Below, in pieces: positions 52,730-62,831 of a stretch of DNA of 64,000 nt. This stretch comes from an uncultured Clostridia bacterium. GTDB lineage: Bacteria > Bacillota > Clostridia > Lachnospirales > Lachnospiraceae. Location: the NCBI GenBank assembly GCA_937895705.1, contig CALBKM010000010.1:1-64000 (forward strand). The letters run 5' to 3'. The notes beneath the pieces are model-generated. The model had not been told where the DNA came from. It did not search any database and worked only from the letters and a program-made list of their open reading frames with translations. A program made the position numbers and the translations under genes. The number at the start of each line of letters is the position of its first letter. Position 1 is the first letter of the stretch.

Positions 52730-53692
52730 TCACACCGATAACTCTGCTATAATCTCGTACAAATTCTTATCTACATTCTCCTTAAACACAATACTCTCTC
52801 TGTTTTCCAAAAACCAGGCAAAAGACTTCTTAAGCCCCTCTTCAAAACAGTTTTCCTTACTGATAATCCCATTGATTTTCGAAACCTCCAGAACATTATC
52901 ATAATCAAAAAACGGATAAAAGTCCCTTATATTTTTGCCTAGCCCCTCATAGTCGACTTCCAGAATCTCCGGCGCTTTCCCGACAACCTTCGCACAGGCC
53001 TCCACCCATTCTCTCGAAGTAACTGCATCCCTGTTTCCTACGTTAAATACGTTCTCTTTCCCTGTTTCACTCTTTAACAAGCACTCCACGATTGCCGCCA
53101 AATCCTCCATATAAATGAACTGGAGCTTCGGGTCGGACTTCGGAATCACCACAGGCTTATCCTCCAGTAACTGTCTGAAAATCAGACTTTCTCTCTGAGC
53201 GTAATTGTATTCCCCGTAAATATATGGCGGACGAACCGTCACAAGCTCCGTCTTTTTGTCCTTTAAAAACTCGGAATAATACTTTTCCGCATCAATCTTA
53301 CCTTTGCCGTAAAAAGTCCAATACTTATTCTCCGCCAAAGCATCGGTCTCTACAAACGGAATCTGCAAATGCTCCACATCATACACCGCACTGGAGCTGA
53401 TAAACACCAGCTTCTTTACCGGATCAAAATCGAGCGCATTACAAAGTTTCTCCACCCAGGACACATCCTGCCAGCTCACATCAATCACGTAATCATATGA
53501 TTTTCCGGAAAGTGCCGCTTTCATGCCTTCCCCGTCGTTCCGGTCACAGCAAATCTGTTGTACCCCTTCTATAGAAAGAAGCCTAGTCCCACGGTTCAAC
53601 ACCGTCACCGCATATCCGTGTCCCGCCAGAAACTCCACCAGTTTTCTGCCCACAAAATAACTGCCGCCTAAAATCAAGACCTTATCTGCCAT
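52730..53692 (-). CDS. NAD(P)-dependent epimerase/dehydratase (extended SDR)
   Basis: 320 residues. The Rossmann motif GGSYFVGRKLVEFLAG, the SSSAVYD segment and the catalytic YGKGK (YxxxK) place it in the extended short-chain dehydrogenase family, close to sugar-nucleotide epimerases and reductases. The substrate is unknown. It starts 15 bases after the lipoprotein gene, so the two may be one unit. Confidence 0.82.
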   Translation of the reverse strand: MADKVLILGGSYFVGRKLVEFLAGHGYAVTVLNRGTRLLSIEGVQQICCDRNDGEGMKAALSGKSYDYVIDVSWQDVSWVEKLCNALDFDPVKKLVFISSSAVYDVEHLQIPFVETDALAENKYWTFYGKGKIDAEKYYSEFLKDKKTELVTVRPPYIYGEYNYAQRESLIFRQLLEDKPVVIPKSDPKLQFIYMEDLAAIVECLLKSETGKENVFNVGNRDAVTSREWVEACAKVVGKAPEILEVDYEGLGKNIRDFYPFFDYDNVLEVSKINGIISKENCFEEGLKKSFAWFLENRESIVFKENVDKNLYEIIAELSV

Positions 53693-53707
53693 GTTTCGTT
53701 TTCTCCT

Positions 53708-55213
53708 CTATTCTTCTATATTTTGAACCCAAAGCTCTACTTCCTCTTGAATCAAAACAATCTCCTCATTCTCCTCTTCGTAAGAAACCGCCACTCCCAA
53801 ACTATGCATAACTCCATTTTCCGTCTCCTTCACATTCCCTTCGCTCACCTCAAGCTTCGTTACCATACATCTACCGGCCTCCACGTCCGCATACCAGAAC
53901 TCATCGGAATACCAACTTTCCCATTCGCTCCAGGAATCCCCCAAAAAACCGTCACACACAAATCGCAACATTTTCTCCGCTTTATTTTCGAAATATACAG
54001 TAACAACCGAATCTCCATACACTGTCTCCACATCGGTAACCACCACCCGGCATTCCTCCGTGTCGAATACAGTAATATCATCCTCTTCCGGAACGAACTC
54101 ATACGACTTTACCACATCCTCGCCCAACGGATACAGTGTGAACGGTTCATCCCAAACCGCATACTGAAGTCCTTCCTCACTCCAGACAGCAACAGAAAAA
54201 CAAAGTTCCGTAATCTCCTGAATACGAAATGCATCCCAAACATAGTAACCTAAATCAAACTCTTCATAGGCGCAACGATTTGCTCCCAACGTATAGGTTC
54301 GATAACGCCATGGTTCCAATTGAAATCCGTTAATAAACACATCATCTAAATGAACCGTTATCGGATACTCCAGTTTGTTTTCAAAATAAGCCTCCAGAAC
54401 ATAACCCCAGGTTTCATCATAATGAACATCGGTAACAATCATTTTGAAGCCTTCATCCTCACCAATGAATACATCTCCCTCCTCCATGACATGTTGATAC
54501 GGAACATACGCATTCTCTCCCTGTGGGTAGCAATAAACATTACACGTCCCTATCAGGCAGTATGGAATCGAGCTTCTGTCCTGTACCTCCAATTCAAACA
54601 TTATACCTGTAATGTCCGCGACAGAACATCTCGCCAGGTCTTCATATTCATAAACAAACTCTTCCGTCACATACTCTCCCGGTTCCACCTCCGAACGAGC
54701 CCACGGGCAAATCACATCCACTCCGTTTACTACATGATTTTCTGTACAAAAGCAAAATCTCCGGTCCGATTTGTTCTCAAACCGTACGCAAAGTACATAC
54801 TCAGACTGCTCATTCTCCTCCAAAGAAACAATCTTTACACTGTACCATTCATTATCTACTACAACACCATTCTCGTCCGCAACAAACGTTCCCTCAAGCT
54901 TCGGAAGCTCCTCCGACATCGGTTCCGGCGTTGTACTCGGATCCGGTTCTATCGGAGCAACCGTTACCACAGATTCCTGTGTTACCCTCGGAATCCCGGT
55001 TGGATTATCATCAAAAAACTCCTCTCTCTTCGGTACGTATGTAGGCTCAACCGTCATCGTCGGCTCTGTCGTCGGCGCAACCGTTGCTACCGGATATTCC
55101 GTCGGTACATTTGTCGTTTCCGGAACTCCCGTTCCCTCCTGCCGCATTCCACACGCTCCAAACAAAAACACCAGTCCTAACACCAACGCAAAAAATCTCT
55201 TTCCTCTGTACAT
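53708..55213 (-). CDS. Large lipoprotein with repeated beta domains
   Basis: 501 residues from ATG 55213 (GGGAGG site); the longer frame to 55255 lacks one. A lipobox LFGAC (Cys about 21) is followed by a Thr/Pro-rich linker. Three domains of about 125 residues follow. Each opens with a DExxxV/MIVTDVxYxE-like strand, carries YVLxxxFENK, and later ITELCF/ITGIMFELEV. The repeats suggest internal triplication of an Ig-like fold. Function is unknown; it is likely held on the outer face of the membrane. Confidence 0.8.
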   Translation of the reverse strand: MYRGKRFFALVLGLVFLFGACGMRQEGTGVPETTNVPTEYPVATVAPTTEPTMTVEPTYVPKREEFFDDNPTGIPRVTQESVVTVAPIEPDPSTTPEPMSEELPKLEGTFVADENGVVVDNEWYSVKIVSLEENEQSEYVLCVRFENKSDRRFCFCTENHVVNGVDVICPWARSEVEPGEYVTEEFVYEYEDLARCSVADITGIMFELEVQDRSSIPYCLIGTCNVYCYPQGENAYVPYQHVMEEGDVFIGEDEGFKMIVTDVHYDETWGYVLEAYFENKLEYPITVHLDDVFINGFQLEPWRYRTYTLGANRCAYEEFDLGYYVWDAFRIQEITELCFSVAVWSEEGLQYAVWDEPFTLYPLGEDVVKSYEFVPEEDDITVFDTEECRVVVTDVETVYGDSVVTVYFENKAEKMLRFVCDGFLGDSWSEWESWYSDEFWYADVEAGRCMVTKLEVSEGNVKETENGVMHSLGVAVSYEEENEEIVLIQEEVELWVQNIEE

Positions 55214-55382
55214 CTCATAACCTCCCCTCTCATAAAACCACTTCCATTTTATCATGCCACACTTCGAAGCACAAGAAAAAGAGCCTTATAACACCCTCTC
55301 ATTTCTCATACCTCCCCTCTTGTTTTTTGAAGGAACTCTCCATAAGCGTGCCCTTCGTTTCTTTTATTTGCCCACAGTCCAG

Positions 55383-55618
55383 AAGGAAAGCCCGGTACAA
55401 CATAGGTGTTCGAATCATTGTGCAGGATATTAGACTTTCTTATTACTCCGCACCTCTGTCAGCAACGCTCAGACAAGGATGTCTGAGCGAGGTCGCCACG
55501 CAACAAGGACGTTGCGTCAGACCGGTTGCGTCCCTTTAGGTATAATTCTCATCGGAGTAATTAGAAAGACTTATATCCGTAACAGTGAGAGCACCTATGT
55601 TGTACCGGGCTTTCCTTA
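55383..55618 (+). ncRNA. Hairpin element B: second copy, with two CsrA-consensus hairpins
   Basis: The outer arms (55383-55408 and 55593-55618) are perfect 26-bp inverse complements and unrelated in sequence to those of element A. The core on the plus strand folds CGCTCAGAC-AAGGAT-GTCTGAGCG (55466-55489) and ACGCAAC-AAGGAC-GTTGCGT (55498-55517). They contain ACAAGGAUGU and ACAAGGACGU, almost exactly the published CsrA consensus RUACARGGAUGU. Against element A, the stems change in a base-pair-preserving way while GGA is kept. It lies between two minus-strand genes, outside the oppA terminator. I see no clear own promoter. Confidence 0.6.
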
Positions 55619-55629
55619 TGCCTAGGGCC

Positions 55630-55669
55630 CAAAACAACGAAGGGGCCACCACCTTACGGTGACCCCTTC
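55630..55669 (-). terminator. Terminator of oppA
   Basis: GAAGGGG/CCCCTTC stem (55639-55645 with 55663-55669), extended by CACC/GGTG, with GTTGTTTT on the minus-strand exit. Confidence 0.85.
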
Positions 55670-55689
55670 AAAAATCAAGTATCTAACTA

Positions 55690-57444
55690 TTATTCAGCAA
55701 CAGAAGCGTACATAAAGTACTTGAATCCAAGCGGGCTTGCGAAGAAGCCGTCAATCTTGTCGCTGCACATGAAAATATCGGTGTAGTAGTAGATCGGGCA
55801 GATTGCACCGGACTCCATAAGGATATCCTCTGCATCATGCATAAGCTCAAAACGCTTGTTAGAATCGCTGGAAGACTTAACCTCAGCGATGATTGCGTCG
55901 TAGCTCTCGCCCCAGGTCTTTCCGTCATAACCGTTGTAGGAAGCGTGCTCGCCCTTACCGAACTGACAGTCGTTGTTACCGGAACCGGAAACCCACATGT
56001 CAAGGAAGGAAATCGGGTCATTGTAATCGCCTAACCAACCGTTACGAGCGATGGAGTAGTTGCCTTCCTTACGGGTGTTGAGGAAGGTAGCCCATTCCTG
56101 AACCTCTACCTTAATATCAAAGCCGTAGTTGCCCCATACCTGCTGGAGGTAAGCTGCAATTGCCTCATGACCGGAACCGTCATTGGTAATGTAGGTAAGA
56201 GTCGGGAAACCAACTACCTTATTACCATCTACAGTAAACTTACCGGAGGTGGAAGCAACATCCTTTAAAAGTGCAACAGCCGCATCACAGTTTGCGGTAT
56301 AATCCGCATCTGCAACACTGTAGTAACCTGCACCGTCACGATCCGGGCCGTTCTTTGCAATATACTCCTTGCCATCCGGCTCGGTAAGGCCCATTGCTAC
56401 GAAACCTGCCGCCGGAACCTGACCCGCCTGGCCGATTTCTTCACAGATATAGTTACGGTCGATCATAAGACCGAGAGCCTGACGAATCTTAGCCTTTTCC
56501 ACTTCGGTAAAGCCGTCTAACGCTTCATCGTTTACATTAAAAGATACATAGTAAGTACCAAGCTGACCGGTTACATAGAACTCGTCCTTATACTCACCCT
56601 CCTGAAGAGACTTAATCTCATCGTTCGGAACAGAATCAATGAACAGGTAGGAACCGTTCTGGAAGTTGGTCAACAGGGAAGCATCATCAGAGTTGAACGC
56701 GAAAATAAGCTTATCGGTTACAACCTTGTCTGCGTTGTAGAAATGCTCATTCTTCTCAAGAACCATCTGGGTCTGGGTAAACTCGGTTACCTTGTAAGCA
56801 CCGTTACCGATAAAGGTATCCGGGGAAGTAGCCCATGCATCACCGTTTGCTTCGATGATATCCTGGCGTACCGGCATGTAAGCCGGGAATGCACAAAGCT
56901 CATGGAAATACGGAACATCAACCGGAAGCACAACGGTAAGCTCGGTACCGTCTGCGGAAGCGGTCACATTTAACTTGCCGTTTCCTTCCATTAACTCGTT
57001 ATATCCGTCAATTACCTCAAACATGTAACCGTAGTCTGCTGCGGTAGCCGGGTCTGCTGCTCTGTTCCATGCATAAACGAAATCGTTTGCATCAAGAGCA
57101 GTTCCGTCACTCCACTTTAAGCCCTCACGAAGCTTAAAGGTGTAAGAAGTCTTACCGTCCTCCATCTTTACCGGTGCCGGAAGCTCGGTAGCGCACTCCG
57201 GGGTAAGAACCAACTTACCGCTGGCATCCTGTTCGAATCCGACAAGACCCGTGAAAGTGTGAACAATATAGGTTGCACCGTCAACTGCAGAGTTGAGAGC
57301 CGGGTCAACCGTGTCCGGGTAAGCACCAACGTTTAACGTCATAGCGCCTGCATCGGACTTGGAACCGCCGCATCCGGCAAATGCCATGCAGCCGAGTACC
57401 ATTGCTAATGCAAGTGATACACTCAGAAGTTTTTTCATCTTCAT
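55690..57444 (-). CDS. oppA: Oligopeptide ABC transporter substrate-binding lipoprotein
   Basis: 584 residues from ATG 57444 (AAGGAGG 8 bases upstream); an in-frame start at 57498 lacks a site. Lipobox AFAGC (Cys about 27). The SBP_bac_5 motif is seen as LKWSDGTALDANDFVYAWNRA, with other family blocks (RQALGLMIDRNYI). It captures peptides outside the cell and hands them to OppBC. It is the last gene of the opp cluster. Confidence 0.94.
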   Translation of the reverse strand: MKMKKLLSVSLALAMVLGCMAFAGCGGSKSDAGAMTLNVGAYPDTVDPALNSAVDGATYIVHTFTGLVGFEQDASGKLVLTPECATELPAPVKMEDGKTSYTFKLREGLKWSDGTALDANDFVYAWNRAADPATAADYGYMFEVIDGYNELMEGNGKLNVTASADGTELTVVLPVDVPYFHELCAFPAYMPVRQDIIEANGDAWATSPDTFIGNGAYKVTEFTQTQMVLEKNEHFYNADKVVTDKLIFAFNSDDASLLTNFQNGSYLFIDSVPNDEIKSLQEGEYKDEFYVTGQLGTYYVSFNVNDEALDGFTEVEKAKIRQALGLMIDRNYICEEIGQAGQVPAAGFVAMGLTEPDGKEYIAKNGPDRDGAGYYSVADADYTANCDAAVALLKDVASTSGKFTVDGNKVVGFPTLTYITNDGSGHEAIAAYLQQVWGNYGFDIKVEVQEWATFLNTRKEGNYSIARNGWLGDYNDPISFLDMWVSGSGNNDCQFGKGEHASYNGYDGKTWGESYDAIIAEVKSSSDSNKRFELMHDAEDILMESGAICPIYYYTDIFMCSDKIDGFFASPLGFKYFMYASVAE

Positions 57445-57554
57445 TCTTTTTTCCTCCTTAAAAACATCTATTATAACCGCCGAAACGATTATAAACATAC
57501 ATGAAGCCCCAACACTCCCTGTATTATTTTACACCTTCTCCATGGTGTATTTTC

Positions 57555-58519
57555 TTATACGTGATGGCACGCCACCTTATGTCCCGGTGCCATTTCCTTA
57601 AGCTCCGGCATTACCTCCGCACATTTCTCCGTCGCACGCGGGCAACGGGTACGGAACGGACATCCGCTCGGCATATGCAGCGGGCTCGGTACATCGCCGG
57701 ACAGGTGAATACGCTCGCTGGCTCTTGCAATCTTCGGGTCCGGAATCGGAACTGCAGACAGAAGAGACTGGGTATACGGATGAATCGGGTGATGATATAA
57801 CTCATTGGAAGGTCCGATTTCAATCATCTTTCCGAGATACATTACCGCGATTCTGGTAGAAATGTGTTTAACTACCAAAAGGTCATGTGCAATGAACAAA
57901 TAGGTCAGACCCAACTGCTCCTGCAAATCTTCAAACATATTGACAACCTGCGCCTGAATGGAAACGTCAAGGGCAGATACCGGCTCGTCACAAACAATGA
58001 ACTTCGGTTCTACCGCAAGAGCTCTCGCGATACCGATTCTCTGACGCTGTCCGCCGGAGAATTCATGAGCATAACGGGTTGCATGCTCACTGTTAAGTCC
58101 AACCAGCCCCATCAGGTGAAGAATCTTCTCTTCTCTTTCCTTCTTACTGCCGTACATCTTATGAACATCTAACGGTTCTCCGATAATGTCGCTGACAGTC
58201 ATACGCGGGTCCAGGGACGAATACGGGTCCTGGAACACCATCTGCGCCTGCTTGCGGAACTCCTGAATGGACTTCTTGCTCTGGATGAGCTTTCCGTCAA
58301 ACCAAACCTCACCGGCCGTCGGCTTGTACAGCTGCAAAATCGTACGCCCCACCGTAGTCTTACCGCATCCGGACTCACCTACAAGACCCAGAGTCTCGCC
58401 TTCTTTAATTTCAAATGTTACATCGTCCACGGCCTTTAACTTCAAGGACTTCATAAAGCCGTTCGGGACATCAAAGTGTTGCTTGAGGTGCTTTACCTCG
58501 AGAAGATTTTTGGATTCAC

Positions 58520-58523
<4 letters not shown>
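57555..58523 (-). CDS. oppF: Oligopeptide transporter ATPase OppF
   Basis: 322 residues. Walker A GESGCGKTT, signature EFSGGQRQRIGIARAL and Walker B FIVCDEPVSALD. The C-terminal CPFRTRCPRA Cys-rich motif is typical of Opp/Dpp ATPases. The start overlaps the end of oppD by 4 bases. Confidence 0.95.
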
Positions 58524-59536
<1,013 letters not shown>

Positions 59537-59549
59537 AATAGCCTCCTCC

Positions 59550-60632
59550 TTACTTCTTTAACTTCGGGTCAAACGCATCACGAAGACCGTCACCCAACAG
59601 ATTTAACGAAAGAACAATTAAACAAATCATTACCGCCGGAATAATCAAACGGTAGGAATAGGAATATACACCGCTCAAAGCCTCGGATGCAAGGGAACCC
59701 AGACTCGGCATCGGCATGGATACACCCAGTCCCAAGAAGGACAGGTAACTCTCGGTGAAAATCGCCGACGGAATCTGAAGTGCGGTGGAAATAATGATTA
59801 CGCTGATACAGTTCGGTAACATATGGCGGCGAATGATGTGGCTGCCCTTTGCACCGATGGAACGCGCATTGAGTACATAATCCTGCTGCTTAATGGTAAG
59901 AATCTGACCACGAATCAAACGAGCCATACCTACCCAGTAAAGTAATGCGAACACGATAAAGATACTGATCATACCCGTACCCAGCTTCGCCAGCGCCGTA
60001 CCTTCCAGGGCAGGCTCCAGAGTTTGCTTCAATACCGTCGCAAACAGAATAATCATAAGCAAATCCGGCAACGAGTATATAATATCGACAATACGCATCA
60101 TTACCAGGTCAACCTTTCCGCCGTAATATCCGGATACGGAACCGTAAATCGCACCGATAATCAATACGATGATACTAGCAAAGAAACCTACCAACAAAGA
60201 AATACGGGTACCGTAAATTACGCGGATGGCGTAGTCACGACCGTGGGCATCCGTACCGAAAATGTGCGGGAAAATAAACTCTCCGTCCTCGATACGCTGC
60301 TGCTCCGTCTCGCCGTACTCAAACGGCTTTAAGTTGTTGTAGGAGGCATCCGTCTTCTGACCTGCGGTTACACCCAGCTGGTTATCGTAGCTGTACGGAT
60401 AGAACAACGGAACAAATGCTGCAATAAATACAATCACAAGAATAATGCAAAGACAGGTCATTGCGATCTTGTTCTTCTTAAGACGTCTCATACCGTCTTT
60501 AAAGAAAGTGGTACTCTCACGCATACGCTGCTGGCGGAACTTCTCTTCCTCCGTTGCCGGCTCGAAGCTCTGCAGGTTCAGCTGCAGGCTTAAGGGATTT
60601 TTCTTCGGCATTTCGTTTACACTCTTTTTCAC
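59550..60632 (-). CDS. oppC: Oligopeptide transporter permease OppC
   Basis: 360 residues from GTG 60632, which is 8 bases after GGGGAGG; a TTG six bases earlier is too close. An N-terminal cytoplasmic stretch is followed by six membrane helices. The inner-membrane permease loop is LNARSIGAKGSHIIRRHMLPN-like (ARSIGAKGSHIIRRHMLPN). It lies 14 bases after oppB. Confidence 0.93.
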   Translation of the reverse strand: MKKSVNEMPKKNPLSLQLNLQSFEPATEEEKFRQQRMRESTTFFKDGMRRLKKNKIAMTCLCIILVIVFIAAFVPLFYPYSYDNQLGVTAGQKTDASYNNLKPFEYGETEQQRIEDGEFIFPHIFGTDAHGRDYAIRVIYGTRISLLVGFFASIIVLIIGAIYGSVSGYYGGKVDLVMMRIVDIIYSLPDLLMIILFATVLKQTLEPALEGTALAKLGTGMISIFIVFALLYWVGMARLIRGQILTIKQQDYVLNARSIGAKGSHIIRRHMLPNCISVIIISTALQIPSAIFTESYLSFLGLGVSMPMPSLGSLASEALSGVYSYSYRLIIPAVMICLIVLSLNLLGDGLRDAFDPKLKK

Positions 60633-60646
60633 TGTCAAGCCCTCCC

Positions 60647-61573
60647 CTAAGACAAATCGACACGCGGGTCGAAAATTTTATAGCAAATATCGGAAATCAA
60701 TGTCATAATAACCATGATAGTCGCCAGGAAAATGGTGGTACCCATTACCATCGGATAGTCACGGTTAATAATACTGGAGAAGAAGAACTTACCGATGCCC
60801 GGTACTACGAAAATCTGCTCCACTACGAGACTACCGGTCAGGATGTAAGCAATCATCGGACCCACATAAGTAATAACCGGAGTCACCGCATTCTTTAAAG
60901 AATGCTTAAAAATCACCTTCACCTGAGACACACCTTTCGCTCTGGCGGTACGGATGTAATCCTGACCGAGAACATCCAACATACTGGAACGGGTCAAACG
61001 GGTAATATACGCCATCGGATACAGGCTCAGTGCAATAACCGGCAACACCAGACCGCCGGCTGTGGAACCGTTGGACGGGAATATCGGAATCTTTACACAA
61101 AAGGCCAATAGCAATATCGTCGCTATAACAAAGGACGGCATGGCCACACTGGCGGTGGACAAAACCATAATAACCTTATCCAACACTTTATCATGAAATA
61201 CTGCGGCAAGGGCACCCAGAGTCAAACCGAATGCAATCGCAAGCATAGCCGCAATAATACCCAGCTTACCGCTGGTCTTAAAACCTTCCAAAATCAAATC
61301 GGTAACATTACGTCCGCGGTTCTTGATAGACGGACCGAAATCGAAATGAAGTACATCCTTCAAATACGTGGTATACTGCTCAAAAACAGGCTTGTCCAAA
61401 CCATACTTTGCCTCAAGCTGCGCCGTAACCGCCGGGCTCGGAGCCTTCTCGCTTAAGAAAGGGCCACCCGGAATTGCCTTCATAACAAAAAACGTAATTG
61501 TGATGACAAGAAATACCGTAAATAAAGCAAGCAGTACACGCTTTACGATATAGAATGCCAATTTTGAATCCAA
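60647..61573 (-). CDS. oppB: Oligopeptide transporter permease OppB
   Basis: 308 residues from TTG 61573, preceded by AAGGAG at 9 bases. This start matches the family length, and the N-terminus becomes MDSKLAFYIVKRVLLALF. The longer frame to 61669 adds a non-family stretch over the promoter. Six membrane helices and the loop YIRTARAKGVSQVKVIFKHS are present. First gene of oppBCDF-oppA. Confidence 0.92.
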   Translation of the reverse strand: MDSKLAFYIVKRVLLALFTVFLVITITFFVMKAIPGGPFLSEKAPSPAVTAQLEAKYGLDKPVFEQYTTYLKDVLHFDFGPSIKNRGRNVTDLILEGFKTSGKLGIIAAMLAIAFGLTLGALAAVFHDKVLDKVIMVLSTASVAMPSFVIATILLLAFCVKIPIFPSNGSTAGGLVLPVIALSLYPMAYITRLTRSSMLDVLGQDYIRTARAKGVSQVKVIFKHSLKNAVTPVITYVGPMIAYILTGSLVVEQIFVVPGIGKFFFSSIINRDYPMVMGTTIFLATIMVIMTLISDICYKIFDPRVDLS

Positions 61574-61618
61574 ACTGCTCAACTCCTTCTCTGATTTTAC
61601 TGATACACATTCTTTTAA

Positions 61619-61647
61619 ACTATACCATCTTTTCGTCGGTTTTACAA
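61619..61647 (-). promoter_or_regulatory. Promoter of the opp operon
   Basis: Minus strand TTGTAA (61647-61642), 17-base spacer, TATAGT (61624-61619). It supports the short oppB start. Confidence 0.7.
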
Positions 61648-61737
61648 GCGTTTTCGACAAAATGAACATATTTCCTCTAAACTTACTTTGGTGATTTATT
61701 ACCGTTTTATTACTGCGTTGCGATGCTGTGTCTGTAA

Positions 61738-61776
61738 AAAATAAAAAGTCCTGCTATCATCGGGATAACAGGACTT
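61738..61776 (-). terminator. Terminator of the SSB-like gene
   Basis: AAGTCCTG/CAGGACTT stem with further inner pairs (about 61747-61775) followed by TTTTTATTTTTT on the minus strand. Confidence 0.85.
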
Positions 61777-61798
61777 CTCCGCACACTCTATCACAATA

Positions 61799-62428
61799 TT
61801 ATTCTTCGCAATATTCCAATTTACTTACGGATACTTCATAAGCAATCCTTTTTTCAAATTCCGTCTCGGATAACTTTTTCTGATACTCACGGCTCTGGAT
61901 TCGTCCCCACAGCTGAATATGTCCACCCACCGTAAAACCGTCCGCAAAACGGGCATTTCTTCCCCAACAAATACACGGAATATAATCGGACTTTCCGTAC
62001 GGACGATTCACTGCCAAAAGAACATCCGCGATTTCCCTTCCCAGAGGTGTCTTACGATAAATCGGCGGTTTACATACATAGCCGTCGAGGAAAATAAAGT
62101 TAGGCTTTACGTTCTCATCCGGTTCATCCTCCAGACGAATTTCTCTGGCAAATACCGAAAGCACCAAACGGTTTCTGGTTTCCTCATGTCGATTATAGGA
62201 ACGAAATTGTCCCTGAATATGTGCATACTGTCCCACATAGTTCTTCGTCACATCCAACAAACGCTCGGATACCATTACCGGAATCACGTCATTGGAATCG
62301 CTTAAACGATTTACGGAAAGCTCTACCATATAGAAACTCTCCCCGAACACCTCATGACTGTACACAAATTCACTGATAACCTCTCCCACAATACTCACCT
62401 GGTTATTTTCAAATACCTTATCTGTCAT
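61799..62428 (-). CDS. Tandem OB-fold single-stranded DNA-binding-like protein
   Basis: 209 residues. The first OB fold (about 5-100) begins NNQVSIVGEVISEFVYSHE. The second (about 110-205) contains GYVCKPPIYRKTPLGREIADVLLAVNR and CICWGRNARFA, both close to Ssb/PriB motifs. No acidic Ssb tip is seen. It is a stand-alone gene and a possible accessory SSB of Clostridia. The role is inferred. Confidence 0.75.
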   Translation of the reverse strand: MTDKVFENNQVSIVGEVISEFVYSHEVFGESFYMVELSVNRLSDSNDVIPVMVSERLLDVTKNYVGQYAHIQGQFRSYNRHEETRNRLVLSVFAREIRLEDEPDENVKPNFIFLDGYVCKPPIYRKTPLGREIADVLLAVNRPYGKSDYIPCICWGRNARFADGFTVGGHIQLWGRIQSREYQKKLSETEFEKRIAYEVSVSKLEYCEE

Positions 62429-62719
62429 TTCCTATGACTCCCTTCTTTTTCTCCTGTTTTTTACCGGCGGCGGTTCTTTCCGCTCAGTTTAAATTTATGA
62501 CTCCTGTTCCCTGTTTAGAAGCTTTTCCGCTGCTCCTATTTGGGATTTTTTTACAATTCCGAATCACAGAACGAAGTTTACCATATTTTCCCAATTCTTG
62601 CAATAGTCTTTAAGATATCTTTATAATTTCTTAATGTCCTTTTTCGACATTTTTCGTTTTCCCTTCCCCTCACCGCATTCTCCCTCCTTTGATTTTCTTT
62701 TCCCTCATGCATTTTTTTC
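62429..62719. other. Intergenic stretch upstream of typA
   Basis: AT-rich with runs of CTTTT and TTTTC. I see no coding frame, riboswitch or terminator beyond short chance repeats. Confidence 0.5.
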
Positions 62720-62747
62720 TTGCCAAACGGAAAAATTATGCTATACT
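62720..62747 (+). promoter_or_regulatory. Promoter of typA
   Basis: TTGCCA (62720-62725), 16-base spacer ending TGC (extended -10), TATACT (62742-62747). A TTCCGC/GCGGAA hairpin lies in the leader at about 62788-62805. Confidence 0.72.
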
Positions 62748-62831
62748 TAGGAAAGTAATGCCATAAAACCATGGCAAATGTAGGATTTTCCGCAAAAAGC
62801 GGAACTCCCTTTTATCAGGAAGGAATTCGGT

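Noticed and set aside
62578..62772. 64-codon minus-strand frame upstream of typA
   Set aside because: Low-complexity Lys/Glu/Arg translation of an AT-rich leader overlapping the typA promoter, without a ribosome site.
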